A stretch of DNA of 64,000 nt. Source: Desulfonauticus submarinus. Its GTDB lineage: Bacteria; Desulfobacterota; Desulfovibrionia; Desulfovibrionales; Desulfonatronovibrionaceae. The stretch lies in contig NZ_FNIN01000009.1 in NCBI RefSeq assembly GCF_900104045.1, positions 1 through 64,000 on the forward strand. Direction: 5' to 3'. A program made the position numbers and the translations under genes. The notes below the pieces were generated by a model. That model saw only the letters and a list, made by a program, of their open reading frames with translations. It was not told where the DNA came from and ran no database searches. Positions 1-8,382 of the stretch are shown piece by piece (within the stretch, counting starts at the first letter, position 1; every line of letters begins with the position of its first letter).

Positions 1-429
1 GGAAATGCTCAGGCAGAAAGCAAGCCACAATACGGATTTAACAAGAAAGGAGATTTGGTAAAGATACATTATTCTTTATTTGGAGGAGCGTGGTCAGAAT
101 TTGTGGCGCCAAGGCATGTAGTAGAATGGAATTTATCTAAAGGGAATCAGTTAGAAAAGACTTTAGCAGAGGCTTTAAAAGAGAATCCAGATTTAAGCAA
201 GTGGGATATAAACGGAGATGGAATAATACCAATCTCTAAGAACCGAGAGTTTGAGAACTTTTTAAAAGGAAGTTTAAGTAAAGGTTATGAGTTGGATTTA
301 GACAAATTCGCACAGATGTATAATCAAATGGTAGGAAACGGTGGAGGAAATAGAATTGGAGAGAGTGCGCAAGGTTCTAATAATAGTAATGAACCTCCTA
401 CTGGAAACCCTGATTTAGGAGAGTTATGA
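1..429 (+). CDS. Unrecognised protein, probably 5'-truncated by the window edge
   Basis: The reading frame is open from base 1, so the gene may begin outside the window. An in-frame TTG at 55, preceded by an AAAGGAG-like ribosome site, is the only start visible inside and would give 124 residues. I do not recognise the family. Visible features are a short acidic WDINGDG stretch that resembles a calcium-binding loop of the EF-hand or dockerin kind, and a low-complexity Gly/Asn/Ser/Pro-rich tail. An exported protein gene follows after 65 bases on the same strand. Codon use (more GCG, GGA and ACGG-type context) looks unlike the housekeeping genes to the right, which hints at acquisition. Function is unknown. 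Confidence 0.55.
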   Translation, partial: GNAQAESKPQYGFNKKGDLVKIHYSLFGGAWSEFVAPRHVVEWNLSKGNQLEKTLAEALKENPDLSKWDINGDGIIPISKNREFENFLKGSLSKGYELDLDKFAQMYNQMVGNGGGNRIGESAQGSNNSNEPPTGNPDLGEL

Positions 430-494
430 ATCTTTTATTTACTTTTTATCAGTTGATAAAAAATATTAAATATATTTCTTTTTAGTTTATCCGT

Positions 495-1520
495 ATGGAT
501 AGAAAACAACTATTTTTAATTTACATATTTACACTATTTTTCTGTTTTTCTTTTATTTATGGTTCAACAGCAACAGTTATTTATAAAGAAACAACAGGAA
601 AAGATTTTAGAGCAGAAGTTTGGAAAAGTAATGTAGACTCTGATACTCTTTTCAATACTAATTACGTAGAAGGAATTTCAGTAAATGGAAAATGGACTTT
701 AACTTTTACCTCTACTCCAAATAAATATGGATTATTATTTAGAGCACCTTTAAATCAAGATTATTTTTTAAAATATTCTAAAATAAGTTATGCAGCATAT
801 ACTACTGCACCAATAAATATACCTTTTACTTTCGGCAAATACAGAAACAAAGATATAATCCTAAGTTCTACAAAGAGAAAATACGCACAGATAGACGGCA
901 CTTGTAGAGCGGTTGGCATAACTGATTTGGGTGGTTATTCTTACAGCATCTCTTCTTCTTTGAATCAAATTAAAAAGCTTGATGGAACAGACGTAAAAAA
1001 CATAGAGGTGGTGGATCATCTTTTAAAGAAAAATTATTATATGAAAGCGTTTTCTTATCTTAAAATCTCAAATGATAAGCATTCCTATTTCTTAAAACCA
1101 ACAAACTCAGACGGAACTTATGTTTATAACAAAGATAATTTTAATTCTCCAAATGGAGAGGCGACCTCGCAAACTCTCGGAGAAGAAATTTTTAACCAAT
1201 TTAAAACCGCAGATGGAAGAATTCCCTACATTCTTCTAAAACAAAATCCTGTTACAGTGCAGTTTGACAGGGCAGAAATTGATGGAATTTTAAACAATGC
1301 GAGAAATTTTTGCGAAAACGGAAATTATACCTATTGTGGAGACTGGAATATAGAACTAAATGTAATTCCAATCGATGGAAAGTGCGATTTGGATGGAAAC
1401 GGAAAACTCGAGTCCGGAAGCGAGATAGTGCGGTTTAGTAAAAGCGTAAAGAGAGTGCAGATCGTCTCTCCAAAACCTGAAACACAGATCACCAGACGAA
1501 TTAGAACTCTTCGAACTTGA
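495..1520 (+). CDS. Exported protein of unknown function, probably frameshifted at its 3' end
   Basis: 341 residues with a clear N-terminal signal peptide: a positive start, then a long hydrophobic stretch to about residue 24. The mature part is rich in Tyr, Asn, Ser and Thr, as in secreted or surface proteins, and has four cysteines in the second half (two around CENGNYTYC). Near residues 295-310 lies a DLDGNGKLES loop resembling an EF-hand or dockerin calcium site. The final residues become Arg-rich, while the +1 frame continues as a plausible acidic coding sequence to a stop at 1558-1560, so a one-base shift between about 1450 and 1517 is likely. I do not recognise the family. It pairs with the upstream gene, and both differ in codon use from their surroundings. 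Confidence 0.6.
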   Translation: MDRKQLFLIYIFTLFFCFSFIYGSTATVIYKETTGKDFRAEVWKSNVDSDTLFNTNYVEGISVNGKWTLTFTSTPNKYGLLFRAPLNQDYFLKYSKISYAAYTTAPINIPFTFGKYRNKDIILSSTKRKYAQIDGTCRAVGITDLGGYSYSISSSLNQIKKLDGTDVKNIEVVDHLLKKNYYMKAFSYLKISNDKHSYFLKPTNSDGTYVYNKDNFNSPNGEATSQTLGEEIFNQFKTADGRIPYILLKQNPVTVQFDRAEIDGILNNARNFCENGNYTYCGDWNIELNVIPIDGKCDLDGNGKLESGSEIVRFSKSVKRVQIVSPKPETQITRRIRTLRT

Positions 1521-1601
1521 CGATGTCGAAAATTCAAAGATTTATAACTTCTGTATTTGAGATGAGAATAAGAAAGTTAAATTTGTTCTGATTTATAAAA
1601 C

Positions 1602-2438
1602 TTAATGATTTTCTATAGAAAATATTTTTAATAATTTCTTAAGTTCATCTTCATTAGAATATTCGAGAATTATTTTGCCCTTTTTTCTAGAGCCTTTGCA
1701 TTTTGCCTTGATTTCGAGTTTTTGCGAAATGCTCTTTTCTAAAAAAGATAAGAGGTCATCAAGAGTTTTTTTACAACTGTTTTTAATACGTTTTGCCTTG
1801 GATTCAATTTCTCTTACAGAAAGATTCTTGTTTAAAATTTCTTGGACAAGTTGTTCTAGTTGAATAGGATCTTTGATGCTTGCCAAAGTTCGTCCATGTC
1901 CTGCACTAAGTTTGCCCGCTTCTATTAGTTTTTGAATATGTTCGGGAAGAGAGAGCAATCTTAAGAGATTGGCAACTTGACTTCTACTAAGATTTACCTT
2001 TTGGGCAAGTTCTTCTTGGGATAGTTGGAACTCTTCCTTTAATTTGGACAATGCCCTTGCTTGTTCTATTGGGTTTAAATCTTCTCGATGAATGTTTTCA
2101 ATAAGTGCTAAAAGTAAAGCTTCTTTATCTTCAAGGTTTTTTACAATAGCTGGTATTTTTTCTAAGCCAACAAGCTGAGAAGCTCTAAAACGCCTTTCTC
2201 CTGCGACAATCTCATACCTATCCCCAACAGGCCTTACTAATATTGGTTGCAGAACACCTTCACTCTTGATAGATTTAGCAAGTTCCTGTAATGATTCTGA
2301 GTTAAAATTTTGCCTTGGTTGCTTTGGGTTTGGAGAGATAAGAGTGAGGTCTAAGAAAATGATTTCCAAATCTTTACTGGACTCTCGCCAATCTCCTAAA
2401 AGGGCATCAATACCTTTTCCTAATCCTTTTTTGTTCAT
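1602..2438 (-). CDS. parB: Chromosome partitioning protein ParB
   Basis: 278 residues, normal for chromosomal ParB/Spo0J. The N-terminus begins with the typical KKGLGKGIDALLG segment. The ParB/sulfiredoxin-like CTPase domain follows with IRPNPxQPRxxF-like and GERRFRAS boxes (about residues 70-85), then the helix-turn-helix DNA-binding region (about 120-190) and a C-terminal dimerisation domain. ParB loads at parS sites, spreads as a CTP-dependent clamp and works with ParA in origin segregation. A candidate parS lies 1.4 kb to the right, beside parA. It is transcribed leftwards. The gene to its right (2483-2932) is divergent and separates it from parA, which is unusual. Confidence 0.96.
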   Translation of the reverse strand: MNKKGLGKGIDALLGDWRESSKDLEIIFLDLTLISPNPKQPRQNFNSESLQELAKSIKSEGVLQPILVRPVGDRYEIVAGERRFRASQLVGLEKIPAIVKNLEDKEALLLALIENIHREDLNPIEQARALSKLKEEFQLSQEELAQKVNLSRSQVANLLRLLSLPEHIQKLIEAGKLSAGHGRTLASIKDPIQLEQLVQEILNKNLSVREIESKAKRIKNSCKKTLDDLLSFLEKSISQKLEIKAKCKGSRKKGKIILEYSNEDELKKLLKIFSIENH

Positions 2439-2482
2439 TTTGTTTTATCCTGCAAAATAATTTGTTAATAAGGAGAGATAAT

Positions 2483-2932
2483 ATGATTAAGAAAGATATT
2501 CAAGGTTTTTACGATGAAACTGGAAACTTAATAGGTGTATTTGTTTCCGCACGATTATGGCAAGAAATAGCAGCAGATATAGATTCTGTTTTAGAAAAAA
2601 GTTTGGCAAAATTAAATGGACCGATATGTTCTGAAGAAGCTATACAAACTCAAGAAGCATTACCTTCAGAACCATTAGATGATTGGGAAACTTTTTTAAA
2701 ATTTTGGGATTTTCACTATCCAGTGGAAAAAAAAGTTGTTTGCGAGATATGTGGACAGTGCACAGAAGATTGGACCGTAGACTCACCCAGAAAATTTTTG
2801 TTAAAGGCCGCAAATCTTGGAGGGTTGGTTTCTTTTTTATGTTTAAATTGTCAGGCGAGAATTATAAAACGTCATTTTAAAGACCACATCACTTATGAGA
2901 CAACACCATTTGTAGATCGGAAAAAGAAATAG
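2483..2932 (+). CDS. Four-cysteine (zinc-finger-like) hypothetical protein between parB and parA
   Basis: 149 residues from the ATG at 2483, which has an AGGAGAG ribosome site at the proper distance; an in-frame TTG at 2462 lacks one. The N-terminal half has an IKKDIQGFYDETGNLIGVFVSARLW segment that looks like a small beta-rich domain. The C-terminal half carries CEICGQC and, about 37 residues later, CLNC, a pattern suited to one zinc or iron ion. The family is unknown to me, though I associate similar small proteins with Desulfovibrio-type genomes. It is divergent from parB and convergent with parA, with a bidirectional terminator-like hairpin behind it. The position suggests nothing firm about function. 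Confidence 0.75.
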   Translation: MIKKDIQGFYDETGNLIGVFVSARLWQEIAADIDSVLEKSLAKLNGPICSEEAIQTQEALPSEPLDDWETFLKFWDFHYPVEKKVVCEICGQCTEDWTVDSPRKFLLKAANLGGLVSFLCLNCQARIIKRHFKDHITYETTPFVDRKKK

Positions 2933-3013
2933 TTTTTAAATTAATTATCGAAATAAAATCAAAAAAATAGAGAAGCGGTTTTTATTTGATTTTTTAAGCA
3001 TGACATTAAAAGA

Positions 3014-3045
3014 GCCCTCATCTTTTTTAGAAAATAGATGAGGGC
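3014..3045. terminator. Bidirectional intrinsic terminator between the four-cysteine gene and parA
   Basis: Perfect 9-bp inverted repeat GCCCTCATC / GATGAGGGC with a 14-nt loop, followed on the + side by a T-rich stretch. It lies between the convergent ends of the genes at 2932 and 3071 and could serve both. Confidence 0.8.
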
Positions 3046-3070
3046 AAGTATTTTTGTAAAATTTTATTTA

Positions 3071-3835
3071 TTAGGAAAATTTTTCTTCTATTTCTTTAGC
3101 AAGATCAAGATAAGCCACACTCCCCACAGAACGGATATCATAAGCAAGGGCTGGCTTACCGTGACTAGGTGCCTCAGATAAACGCACATTCCTAGGTATT
3201 ATTGTATTAAAAACTTTATCTTTAAAATATTGCTCAAGCTCGGCACTAACTTGATGAGAAAGATTGACTCTCTTGTCAAACATAGTTCGCAGCACGCCTA
3301 AAATTTTTAAATTTGGGTTTATTCCTTTTCGAACTAGCTCATAAGTGCGCAAAAGATGAGCAATACCTTCCAAGGCAAAATATTCACACTGAAGAGGAAT
3401 GATAAGATGAGAGGAAGCAGCCAGAGCATTTAACGTAAGTAATCCTAGAGAAGGCGGGCAGTCGAAAAATATATACTCAAATTGATTTTCTATAGGAGAT
3501 ATAGCGTTTTTAAAAAAATATTCTCGTTGTTTTTGGGATAAAAGTTCTATTTCTAGGCCAACCAGATCTTGATGAGAAGGAAGAATATATAAAAAAGGAA
3601 GATTAGTTTGAACAAGAGCCTCTTCTATTTTTGCCTCACCTGTACATACAGAGTAAAGATGTTTTTTGTTTTGTTGAGGGTCAACTCCAAGCCCGCTTGT
3701 TGCATTGGCCTGAGGATCACAGTCAACTAATAAAATTTTCTTTTCCATTACAGCCAGGGACGCTGCTAAGTTAATGGCTGTAGTTGTTTTTCCTACCCCA
3801 CCTTTTTGATTTGCTAGTGCTATTTTTTTACTCAT
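3071..3835 (-). CDS. parA: Chromosome partitioning ATPase ParA (Soj)
   Basis: 254 residues, typical of chromosomal ParA/Soj without an N-terminal DNA-binding extension. The deviant Walker A motif KGGVGKTT is at residues 11-18. The Walker A' region (LLVDCDPQAN) and Walker B (IFFDCPPSLG) follow in the expected order. It binds nucleoid DNA in its ATP form and is stimulated by ParB bound at parS to move the origin. The parS-like palindrome lies 11 bases upstream of its start codon. It does not form a two-gene overlap with parB, because a divergent gene intervenes. Confidence 0.96.
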   Translation of the reverse strand: MSKKIALANQKGGVGKTTTAINLAASLAVMEKKILLVDCDPQANATSGLGVDPQQNKKHLYSVCTGEAKIEEALVQTNLPFLYILPSHQDLVGLEIELLSQKQREYFFKNAISPIENQFEYIFFDCPPSLGLLTLNALAASSHLIIPLQCEYFALEGIAHLLRTYELVRKGINPNLKILGVLRTMFDKRVNLSHQVSAELEQYFKDKVFNTIIPRNVRLSEAPSHGKPALAYDIRSVGSVAYLDLAKEIEEKFS

Positions 3836-3845
3836 TGTTTTTTAG

Positions 3846-3861
3846 TGTTTCACGTGAAACA
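3846..3861. promoter_or_regulatory. parS centromere site
   Basis: TGTTTCACGTGAAACA, a perfect 16-bp palindrome identical to the widely conserved bacterial parS consensus bound by ParB. It lies just upstream of parA. By established knowledge parS sites cluster near the chromosomal origin, so this marks origin-proximal DNA. Confidence 0.93.
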
Positions 3862-3976
3862 TTTTCAATTTTAAAAACAAAAATTCCTTAACTTGTTTAA
3901 ATAGAATAAGCAACATTTAATTGAAATATTAACTGTGAGGAAAAGTTTTCAGTTTAATTAATTTTTCTTAATTTTT

Positions 3977-4009
3977 AAAAGGGACAAAAAAACAATTTTT
4001 GTCCCTTTT
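3977..4009. terminator. Hairpin terminator downstream of the epimerase gene
   Basis: A 14-bp inverted repeat, AAAAGGGACAAAAA / TTTTTGTCCCTTTT, with a short loop, 20 bases beyond the stop of the leftward epimerase gene. The A/T ends of the stem supply the U-run in either direction. Confidence 0.7.
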
Positions 4010-4028
4010 CTGGTTGTTTTTTTGTTAC

Positions 4029-5033
4029 CTATATGTTGTAGTAATTTTTATACCAATGTATAAATTTTTGAATTCCCTCTTGGATAGGTGTTTTAGGTGC
4101 AAAGCCTACATCTTGGACAAGATCATCTATATCTGCAAAGGTTTTTGGCACATCTCCTGGTTGAAGAGGGAGGAATTCCTTAATTGCTTTTTGTCCCAAC
4201 GCGTTCTCAATAGCCTCGATAAAAGTCATTAGAGGAACAGGGTTGTTGTTGCCAATATTGTATATTTTGTAAGGAGCAACACTTGTGCCAGGGTCGGGGT
4301 TATTCCCATTCCAATTAGGATTTGGCTTGGGAAGGTGTGATGTTAGTCTAAAGACACCTTCAACTATATCGTCTATATAAGTAAAGTCTCGTTCCATTTT
4401 GCCATGATTAAACACTTTTATTGGTTTTTGTTCGAGGATAGCTTTTGTAAATAAAAATAAAGCCATATCTGGTCTTCCCCAGGGGCCGTATACAGTAAAA
4501 AATCTAAGTCCTGTACAAGGTAGATTGTAAAGATAGGCATAAGTGTGGGCCATTAGTTCATTTGCTTTTTTGGATGCAGCATATAGGCTAATAGGGTGAT
4601 CCACATTGTGATGAATGGAAAAGGGCATTTTAGTATTTAATCCATATACAGAACTAGAAGATGCAAAGACTAAGTGTTTTATTTTAAAGTGTCGACAACA
4701 TTCTAAAAGATTAGCAAAACCTACAAGATTGCTTTGCACATATGACTTGGGATTTATTATACTATAGCGAACTCCTGCTTGAGCAGCCATGTTTATCACA
4801 TGGGTAGGTTGTTCTTTTTGGAATAATTGTTCTAAAGATGAATCATCTGCTAAGTCTAGGTGATAAAACTGAAATTGGGGAGATTTTAGTTGAGCCAAAC
4901 GATCTTTTTTGAGTTCTACAGAGTAATAATCATTTAAATTATCTAAACCCACCACCTTAATATCTTCTTGTAAAAAGCGTTTAGCCAAATGAAAACCAAT
5001 AAAACCTGCTACCCCAGTAATAAGAACTTTCAT
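4029..5033 (-). CDS. UDP-glucuronate 4-epimerase-like NAD-dependent sugar epimerase
   Basis: 334 residues of the extended short-chain dehydrogenase fold. The NAD-binding GVAGFIG motif is at residues 7-13, the catalytic Ser is in FASSSSVYG (about 124-131), and Tyr151/Lys155 lie in YAASK. The [19 protein letters not shown] start and the [13 protein letters not shown] segment are characteristic of UDP-glucuronate 4-epimerases (CapI/LpsL group), which make UDP-galacturonate for cell-surface polysaccharides. Other UDP-hexose epimerases cannot be fully excluded. It is transcribed alone, with a terminator behind it. The 246-base gap to the next gene shows no clear further feature. Confidence 0.88.
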   Translation of the reverse strand: MKVLITGVAGFIGFHLAKRFLQEDIKVVGLDNLNDYYSVELKKDRLAQLKSPQFQFYHLDLADDSSLEQLFQKEQPTHVINMAAQAGVRYSIINPKSYVQSNLVGFANLLECCRHFKIKHLVFASSSSVYGLNTKMPFSIHHNVDHPISLYAASKKANELMAHTYAYLYNLPCTGLRFFTVYGPWGRPDMALFLFTKAILEQKPIKVFNHGKMERDFTYIDDIVEGVFRLTSHLPKPNPNWNGNNPDPGTSVAPYKIYNIGNNNPVPLMTFIEAIENALGQKAIKEFLPLQPGDVPKTFADIDDLVQDVGFAPKTPIQEGIQKFIHWYKNYYNI

Positions 5034-5279
5034 GAAAACTCCTTTTATTTTATTTAAAAGTTATTTACTTTTTAGCATTCCTCTTTGCCCAAAGCAACTG
5101 AAAAGGTGAGAGGAGTTCATATTGATAAACTAAAATAAATCTAAAAAGTCGCCTAAGGTTTCTTAGGAGAGAAGGAATGTGAATTTTTGACTGCGTTATC
5201 CATTTATTGTACTTATTTTTAGATAGAGAGAAATTATTTTTATGTACAGATTTTTTAAGTAAGATAAGTAAGAGGGGCT

Positions 5280-6689
5280 ATGGTCTTCAATCAAAAAAGA
5301 GTTTTATGTGTTTTAATTTTTGTTCAAGTTATTTTGCTTGGGATTTGGTTTTATTTAAGACTCTATTATTGGTCAGGAAAGGTTTTAAGAGTAGTTGAGG
5401 TAGAAGAAAGCCCTTTGAGCTTTTTTTCTCCATTTGGCAAAGGTGTTGATTTTGAAATTGCTAATTTGTTGGCCAAAAAACATAAATTAAAGTTAAAATG
5501 GCAAAGAGTCCCAGTATTTAAAGATGCCTTTTTCCTTTTAAAGCGGGGAAAGGTAGATGTTATTGTTGGTGTGCCTACAAAAATTAAAATTAATGATCCT
5601 AAATTGGCAAAAGGACCGAATTATATAAAGGACAATTTCCTTTTTATCCATAATAAATATAGGTATCCTTTGCGGAGGTTTGATGAGCTTTGTAAATATA
5701 AAGTTATAGTTCCTTTATCTTCTTTATCGCTTTTAAAAATAAAAGAATATGATGAAGTAATTTTCTGCCCTATAAACTATGAGGTTATTCAGAAAAGAGA
5801 ACAAGACTTATATGAACTTATAGCAGAAAATAAAGCTAGGTTTATGTTAACTGATAAAATTAGATTCAATAACCTGAATCCTTATTTTTTAGACTTACGC
5901 AAAACATACGAATTTAAGACCAAGTTTTCTCATGTGTGGATATGGACTAAGCAGTATAAAAAATTAAATAAAATGTTAGAAGAGTTTTGGCATAGTCCTC
6001 AAACAAAAGAGTTTATAGATGCAACGAGAGAGATATATTATGGATTTTTTAGAGATAATGTAGATTATTATCAATTAGAACATTTAAGAATGGTAATAAG
6101 AAAAAAATTGCCTTTATATGAACAGTATATTCTTGATGCTTGTCAAAAGTTTAGTTTAGATCCGTTATTTTTAATTGCTCAAATTTATCAAGAATCACAT
6201 TTTAACCCTAAAGCAAGGAGTCGAACAGGAGTAAGAGGTTTACTGCAACTTAGCTTAAATACCGCTTCTTGGATAGGTATAGATAATCGCTTAAATCCCA
6301 GACAAAGCATTTTAGGAGGAGCCAAATATATGGCTTTTTTAGTGGATAGAATTGCTAAGAGAGGAGTAAAGGGATGGAACAAATGGTGTATGGCTCTAGC
6401 CGCTTATAATCAGGGCTTGGGGCATTTATATGATGCTATGGACTTAGTAAAACTGCAAGGAAAGGATGCTAGTTTATGGAGCAATGTAAAAGAGGTCTAT
6501 CCTCTTTTAAGCTATAGAAAGTATTATAAAAAGAGTCGTTATGGTTATTGTAGAGGATACGAAGCTATAACATATGTGCAAAATGTAAGATATTATTATT
6601 ATATGTTGAGTTTATTAGCTTTTTTCGGGGGTGGGGAAGGAGATTATCTTCGCTCTTTTTTTCCTTTTAGGCCTAATTCCTGGCTTTAG
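5280..6689 (+). CDS. mltF: Membrane-bound lytic murein transglycosylase F (MltF-like)
   Basis: 469 residues. One N-terminal transmembrane helix or signal anchor (about residues 8-30) is followed by a periplasmic solute-binding-protein type domain (about 35-235) and a lytic transglycosylase (SLT) domain (about 280-450). The catalytic Glu305 is in QESHFNP, and the GLLQL and AAYNQGLGHL motifs are present. It cleaves peptidoglycan glycan strands to anhydro-muropeptides in the periplasm. The ATG at 5280 follows an AAGAGGGG ribosome site. The last 75 bases overlap, antisense, the end of the gene at 6615-6938. Confidence 0.92.
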   Translation: MVFNQKRVLCVLIFVQVILLGIWFYLRLYYWSGKVLRVVEVEESPLSFFSPFGKGVDFEIANLLAKKHKLKLKWQRVPVFKDAFFLLKRGKVDVIVGVPTKIKINDPKLAKGPNYIKDNFLFIHNKYRYPLRRFDELCKYKVIVPLSSLSLLKIKEYDEVIFCPINYEVIQKREQDLYELIAENKARFMLTDKIRFNNLNPYFLDLRKTYEFKTKFSHVWIWTKQYKKLNKMLEEFWHSPQTKEFIDATREIYYGFFRDNVDYYQLEHLRMVIRKKLPLYEQYILDACQKFSLDPLFLIAQIYQESHFNPKARSRTGVRGLLQLSLNTASWIGIDNRLNPRQSILGGAKYMAFLVDRIAKRGVKGWNKWCMALAAYNQGLGHLYDAMDLVKLQGKDASLWSNVKEVYPLLSYRKYYKKSRYGYCRGYEAITYVQNVRYYYYMLSLLAFFGGGEGDYLRSFFPFRPNSWL

Positions 6690-6938
6690 AAAGTCTTTTT
6701 TGGGTTGATTTGCTGGGTTTTGCTGATTAGGAAACGCTCCTTGTTGTAGTTGTAAATTAAAAACCCTATTTTTCCATTTTATTGCCTGGATGAGAGTAAA
6801 TACAAGAAAGTCTATTTCCCATTCTTGAGTTGGCATAAAGTGTTTAGTTTTTTGATAGTAGATATCCCATAGTCTGCTTAGGGAAGCCTCATCAAGATGA
6901 ATTAATTTTTGTGCAATGCTGCGAAGTAAGTTTTCCAT
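6615..6938 (-). CDS. Small conserved-looking hypothetical protein overlapping the mltF 3' end
   Basis: 107 residues. The N-terminal two thirds is helical and rich in Trp and aromatic residues (LSRLWDIYY, QEWEIDFLVFTLIQAIKWKN). The tail is basic and low-complexity (KPGIRPKRKKRAK). No family is recognised with certainty, though its composition and length resemble small helical proteins of Desulfovibrio-type genomes. Its last 75 bases run antisense through the mltF C-terminus, so the basic tail could be a late extension. The start ATG at 6938 lies in an otherwise empty 148-base gap before the next rightward gene. Confidence 0.7.
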   Translation of the reverse strand: MENLLRSIAQKLIHLDEASLSRLWDIYYQKTKHFMPTQEWEIDFLVFTLIQAIKWKNRVFNLQLQQGAFPNQQNPANQPKKDFLKPGIRPKRKKRAKIISFPTPEKS

Positions 6939-7086
6939 TTTTAACCTGTTTTTAAAATTTGCCCATTTAAATAAGCTATGTTAAAAATTTAAATGTTGTT
7001 ATGAATAAGTCAAGAAAAACATAGGAGTTGAAATAAATATTATCTAATGATTTTATAGACCAAAAGAGTTTTATAAGGAGAGAAAA

Positions 7087-8358
7087 ATGGATATAAAAAA
7101 GATGTATAAAACTATTGTTCAAGATCCTTTTCCCAAAGAAATGAAAATAGTTTTAGGAGATAGAGAACTTGTTTTTAAAAAAAGAACTTGGAATATAGGA
7201 GGCGAGGAAAAAGGATTGCGTTATGGAGAAAATCCAGATCAGCCTGCTTGCTTATATGAATTAGTGCAAGGTGAAATGGAATTGGGAGGAGTGGTATTTA
7301 GAGGTCCTGGTAAGGGTTTAGTTTCTGCCCTTACAGAAGATAATATGCTTCAGGCTGGTAAGCATCCTGGGAAAATCAATCTTACAGATGTGGATAATGG
7401 TATTAATATTTTACAGTATCTTACTAGAAAACCAGCTGCCATTATTTTAAAACACAATAATCCTTCTGGTGCGGCTTGGTCAGATGAAGGTGTTTTTAAT
7501 GCCTTAGAAAAGGCTTATTTTGCAGATAGAATCGCTGCTTTTGGAGGGGCTGTAGTAGTAAATCGTCCTCTTAATAAAGAGTGTGCTGAATTTTTAACTT
7601 CATATTATTTTGAAGTGGTGGCTGCCCCTAGTTATGAACAAGGTGTGTTAGATATTTTAAAGAAAAAGAAAAATTTACGTATTTTAGAGATTCCTGGATT
7701 GGCTAGGTTAGATGAATTAGTAGGTATTCCTTTTTTAGATTTAAAATCTTTAGTTGATGGTGGGATTATAGCTCAATTTTCTTTTAGAAATAAAATTTTA
7801 AGTGAAGAAGACTTTTTGCCTGCAAAGGCAGAAAAAGATGGCAAAATAGTTTATGCTCGCAGGCCAACTCCTCAAGAATTAGAAGATTTGTTTTTTGCGT
7901 GGGCAGTGGAGGCTGGAGTTACTTCTAATTCTGTCTTATTTGCTAAAAATGGCCAAACTGTGGCAATTGGTACTGGAGAACAAGATAGAGTCGGATGTGT
8001 GGAGTTAACTGTTCATAAGGCTTATACCAAATATGCAGATAATATTGTTTTTAAAGAAAAAAATATGTCTTTGTATGAATTGAAGTTAAAAGCTAGAGCT
8101 GATTCTAATTTAAAAGAATATTTAGATGATATTTTGAAGAGGACAGAAGAGGCAAAGGGAGGTTTAAAAGGTTCTGTTTTGGTTTCAGATGGATTTTTTC
8201 CTTTTAGAGATGGAGTTGATGTTGCAATTGAGCAAGGGGTAACAGCTATTGCTCAGCCAGGTGGCTCTATTAGAGATTTTGAAGTTATTGAAGCAGTAAA
8301 CGAGGCTGTTCCTCAGGTAGCAATGGTTTTTACTGCCCAACGTTCTTTTAAACATTAA
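7087..8358 (+). CDS. purH: AICAR transformylase, stand-alone (PurH C-terminal type)
   Basis: 423 residues matching only the AICAR formyltransferase part of PurH: RYGENPDQ (about 46-53), ILKHNNPSG with the catalytic Lys-His pair (about 119-127), DGFFPFRDGVD and QPGGSIRDFE near the end. It transfers a formyl group from 10-formyl-THF to AICAR in purine synthesis. The N-terminal IMP cyclohydrolase (MGS-like) domain of ordinary bifunctional PurH is absent, so ring closure must be done by another protein not seen here. An AAGGAG ribosome site precedes the ATG. It is the first gene of a rightward run with the RNase, coaX, eno and folD genes. Confidence 0.93.
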   Translation: MDIKKMYKTIVQDPFPKEMKIVLGDRELVFKKRTWNIGGEEKGLRYGENPDQPACLYELVQGEMELGGVVFRGPGKGLVSALTEDNMLQAGKHPGKINLTDVDNGINILQYLTRKPAAIILKHNNPSGAAWSDEGVFNALEKAYFADRIAAFGGAVVVNRPLNKECAEFLTSYYFEVVAAPSYEQGVLDILKKKKNLRILEIPGLARLDELVGIPFLDLKSLVDGGIIAQFSFRNKILSEEDFLPAKAEKDGKIVYARRPTPQELEDLFFAWAVEAGVTSNSVLFAKNGQTVAIGTGEQDRVGCVELTVHKAYTKYADNIVFKEKNMSLYELKLKARADSNLKEYLDDILKRTEEAKGGLKGSVLVSDGFFPFRDGVDVAIEQGVTAIAQPGGSIRDFEVIEAVNEAVPQVAMVFTAQRSFKH

Positions 8359-8382
8359 TAAAAAATATTTAAAGTTGTTTTT

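Noticed and set aside
1331-1537. 68-residue frame on the minus strand at the end of the exported protein gene
   Set aside because: It runs antisense to the probable coding sequence and lacks a ribosome site.
2462-2482. TTG start seven codons before the four-cysteine protein
   Set aside because: The AGGAGAG ribosome site lies inside this stretch and serves the ATG at 2483.
6939-7086. Possible purine riboswitch before the AICAR transformylase gene
   Set aside because: No purine-aptamer core or paired arms could be made out by eye; the region is simply AT-rich.
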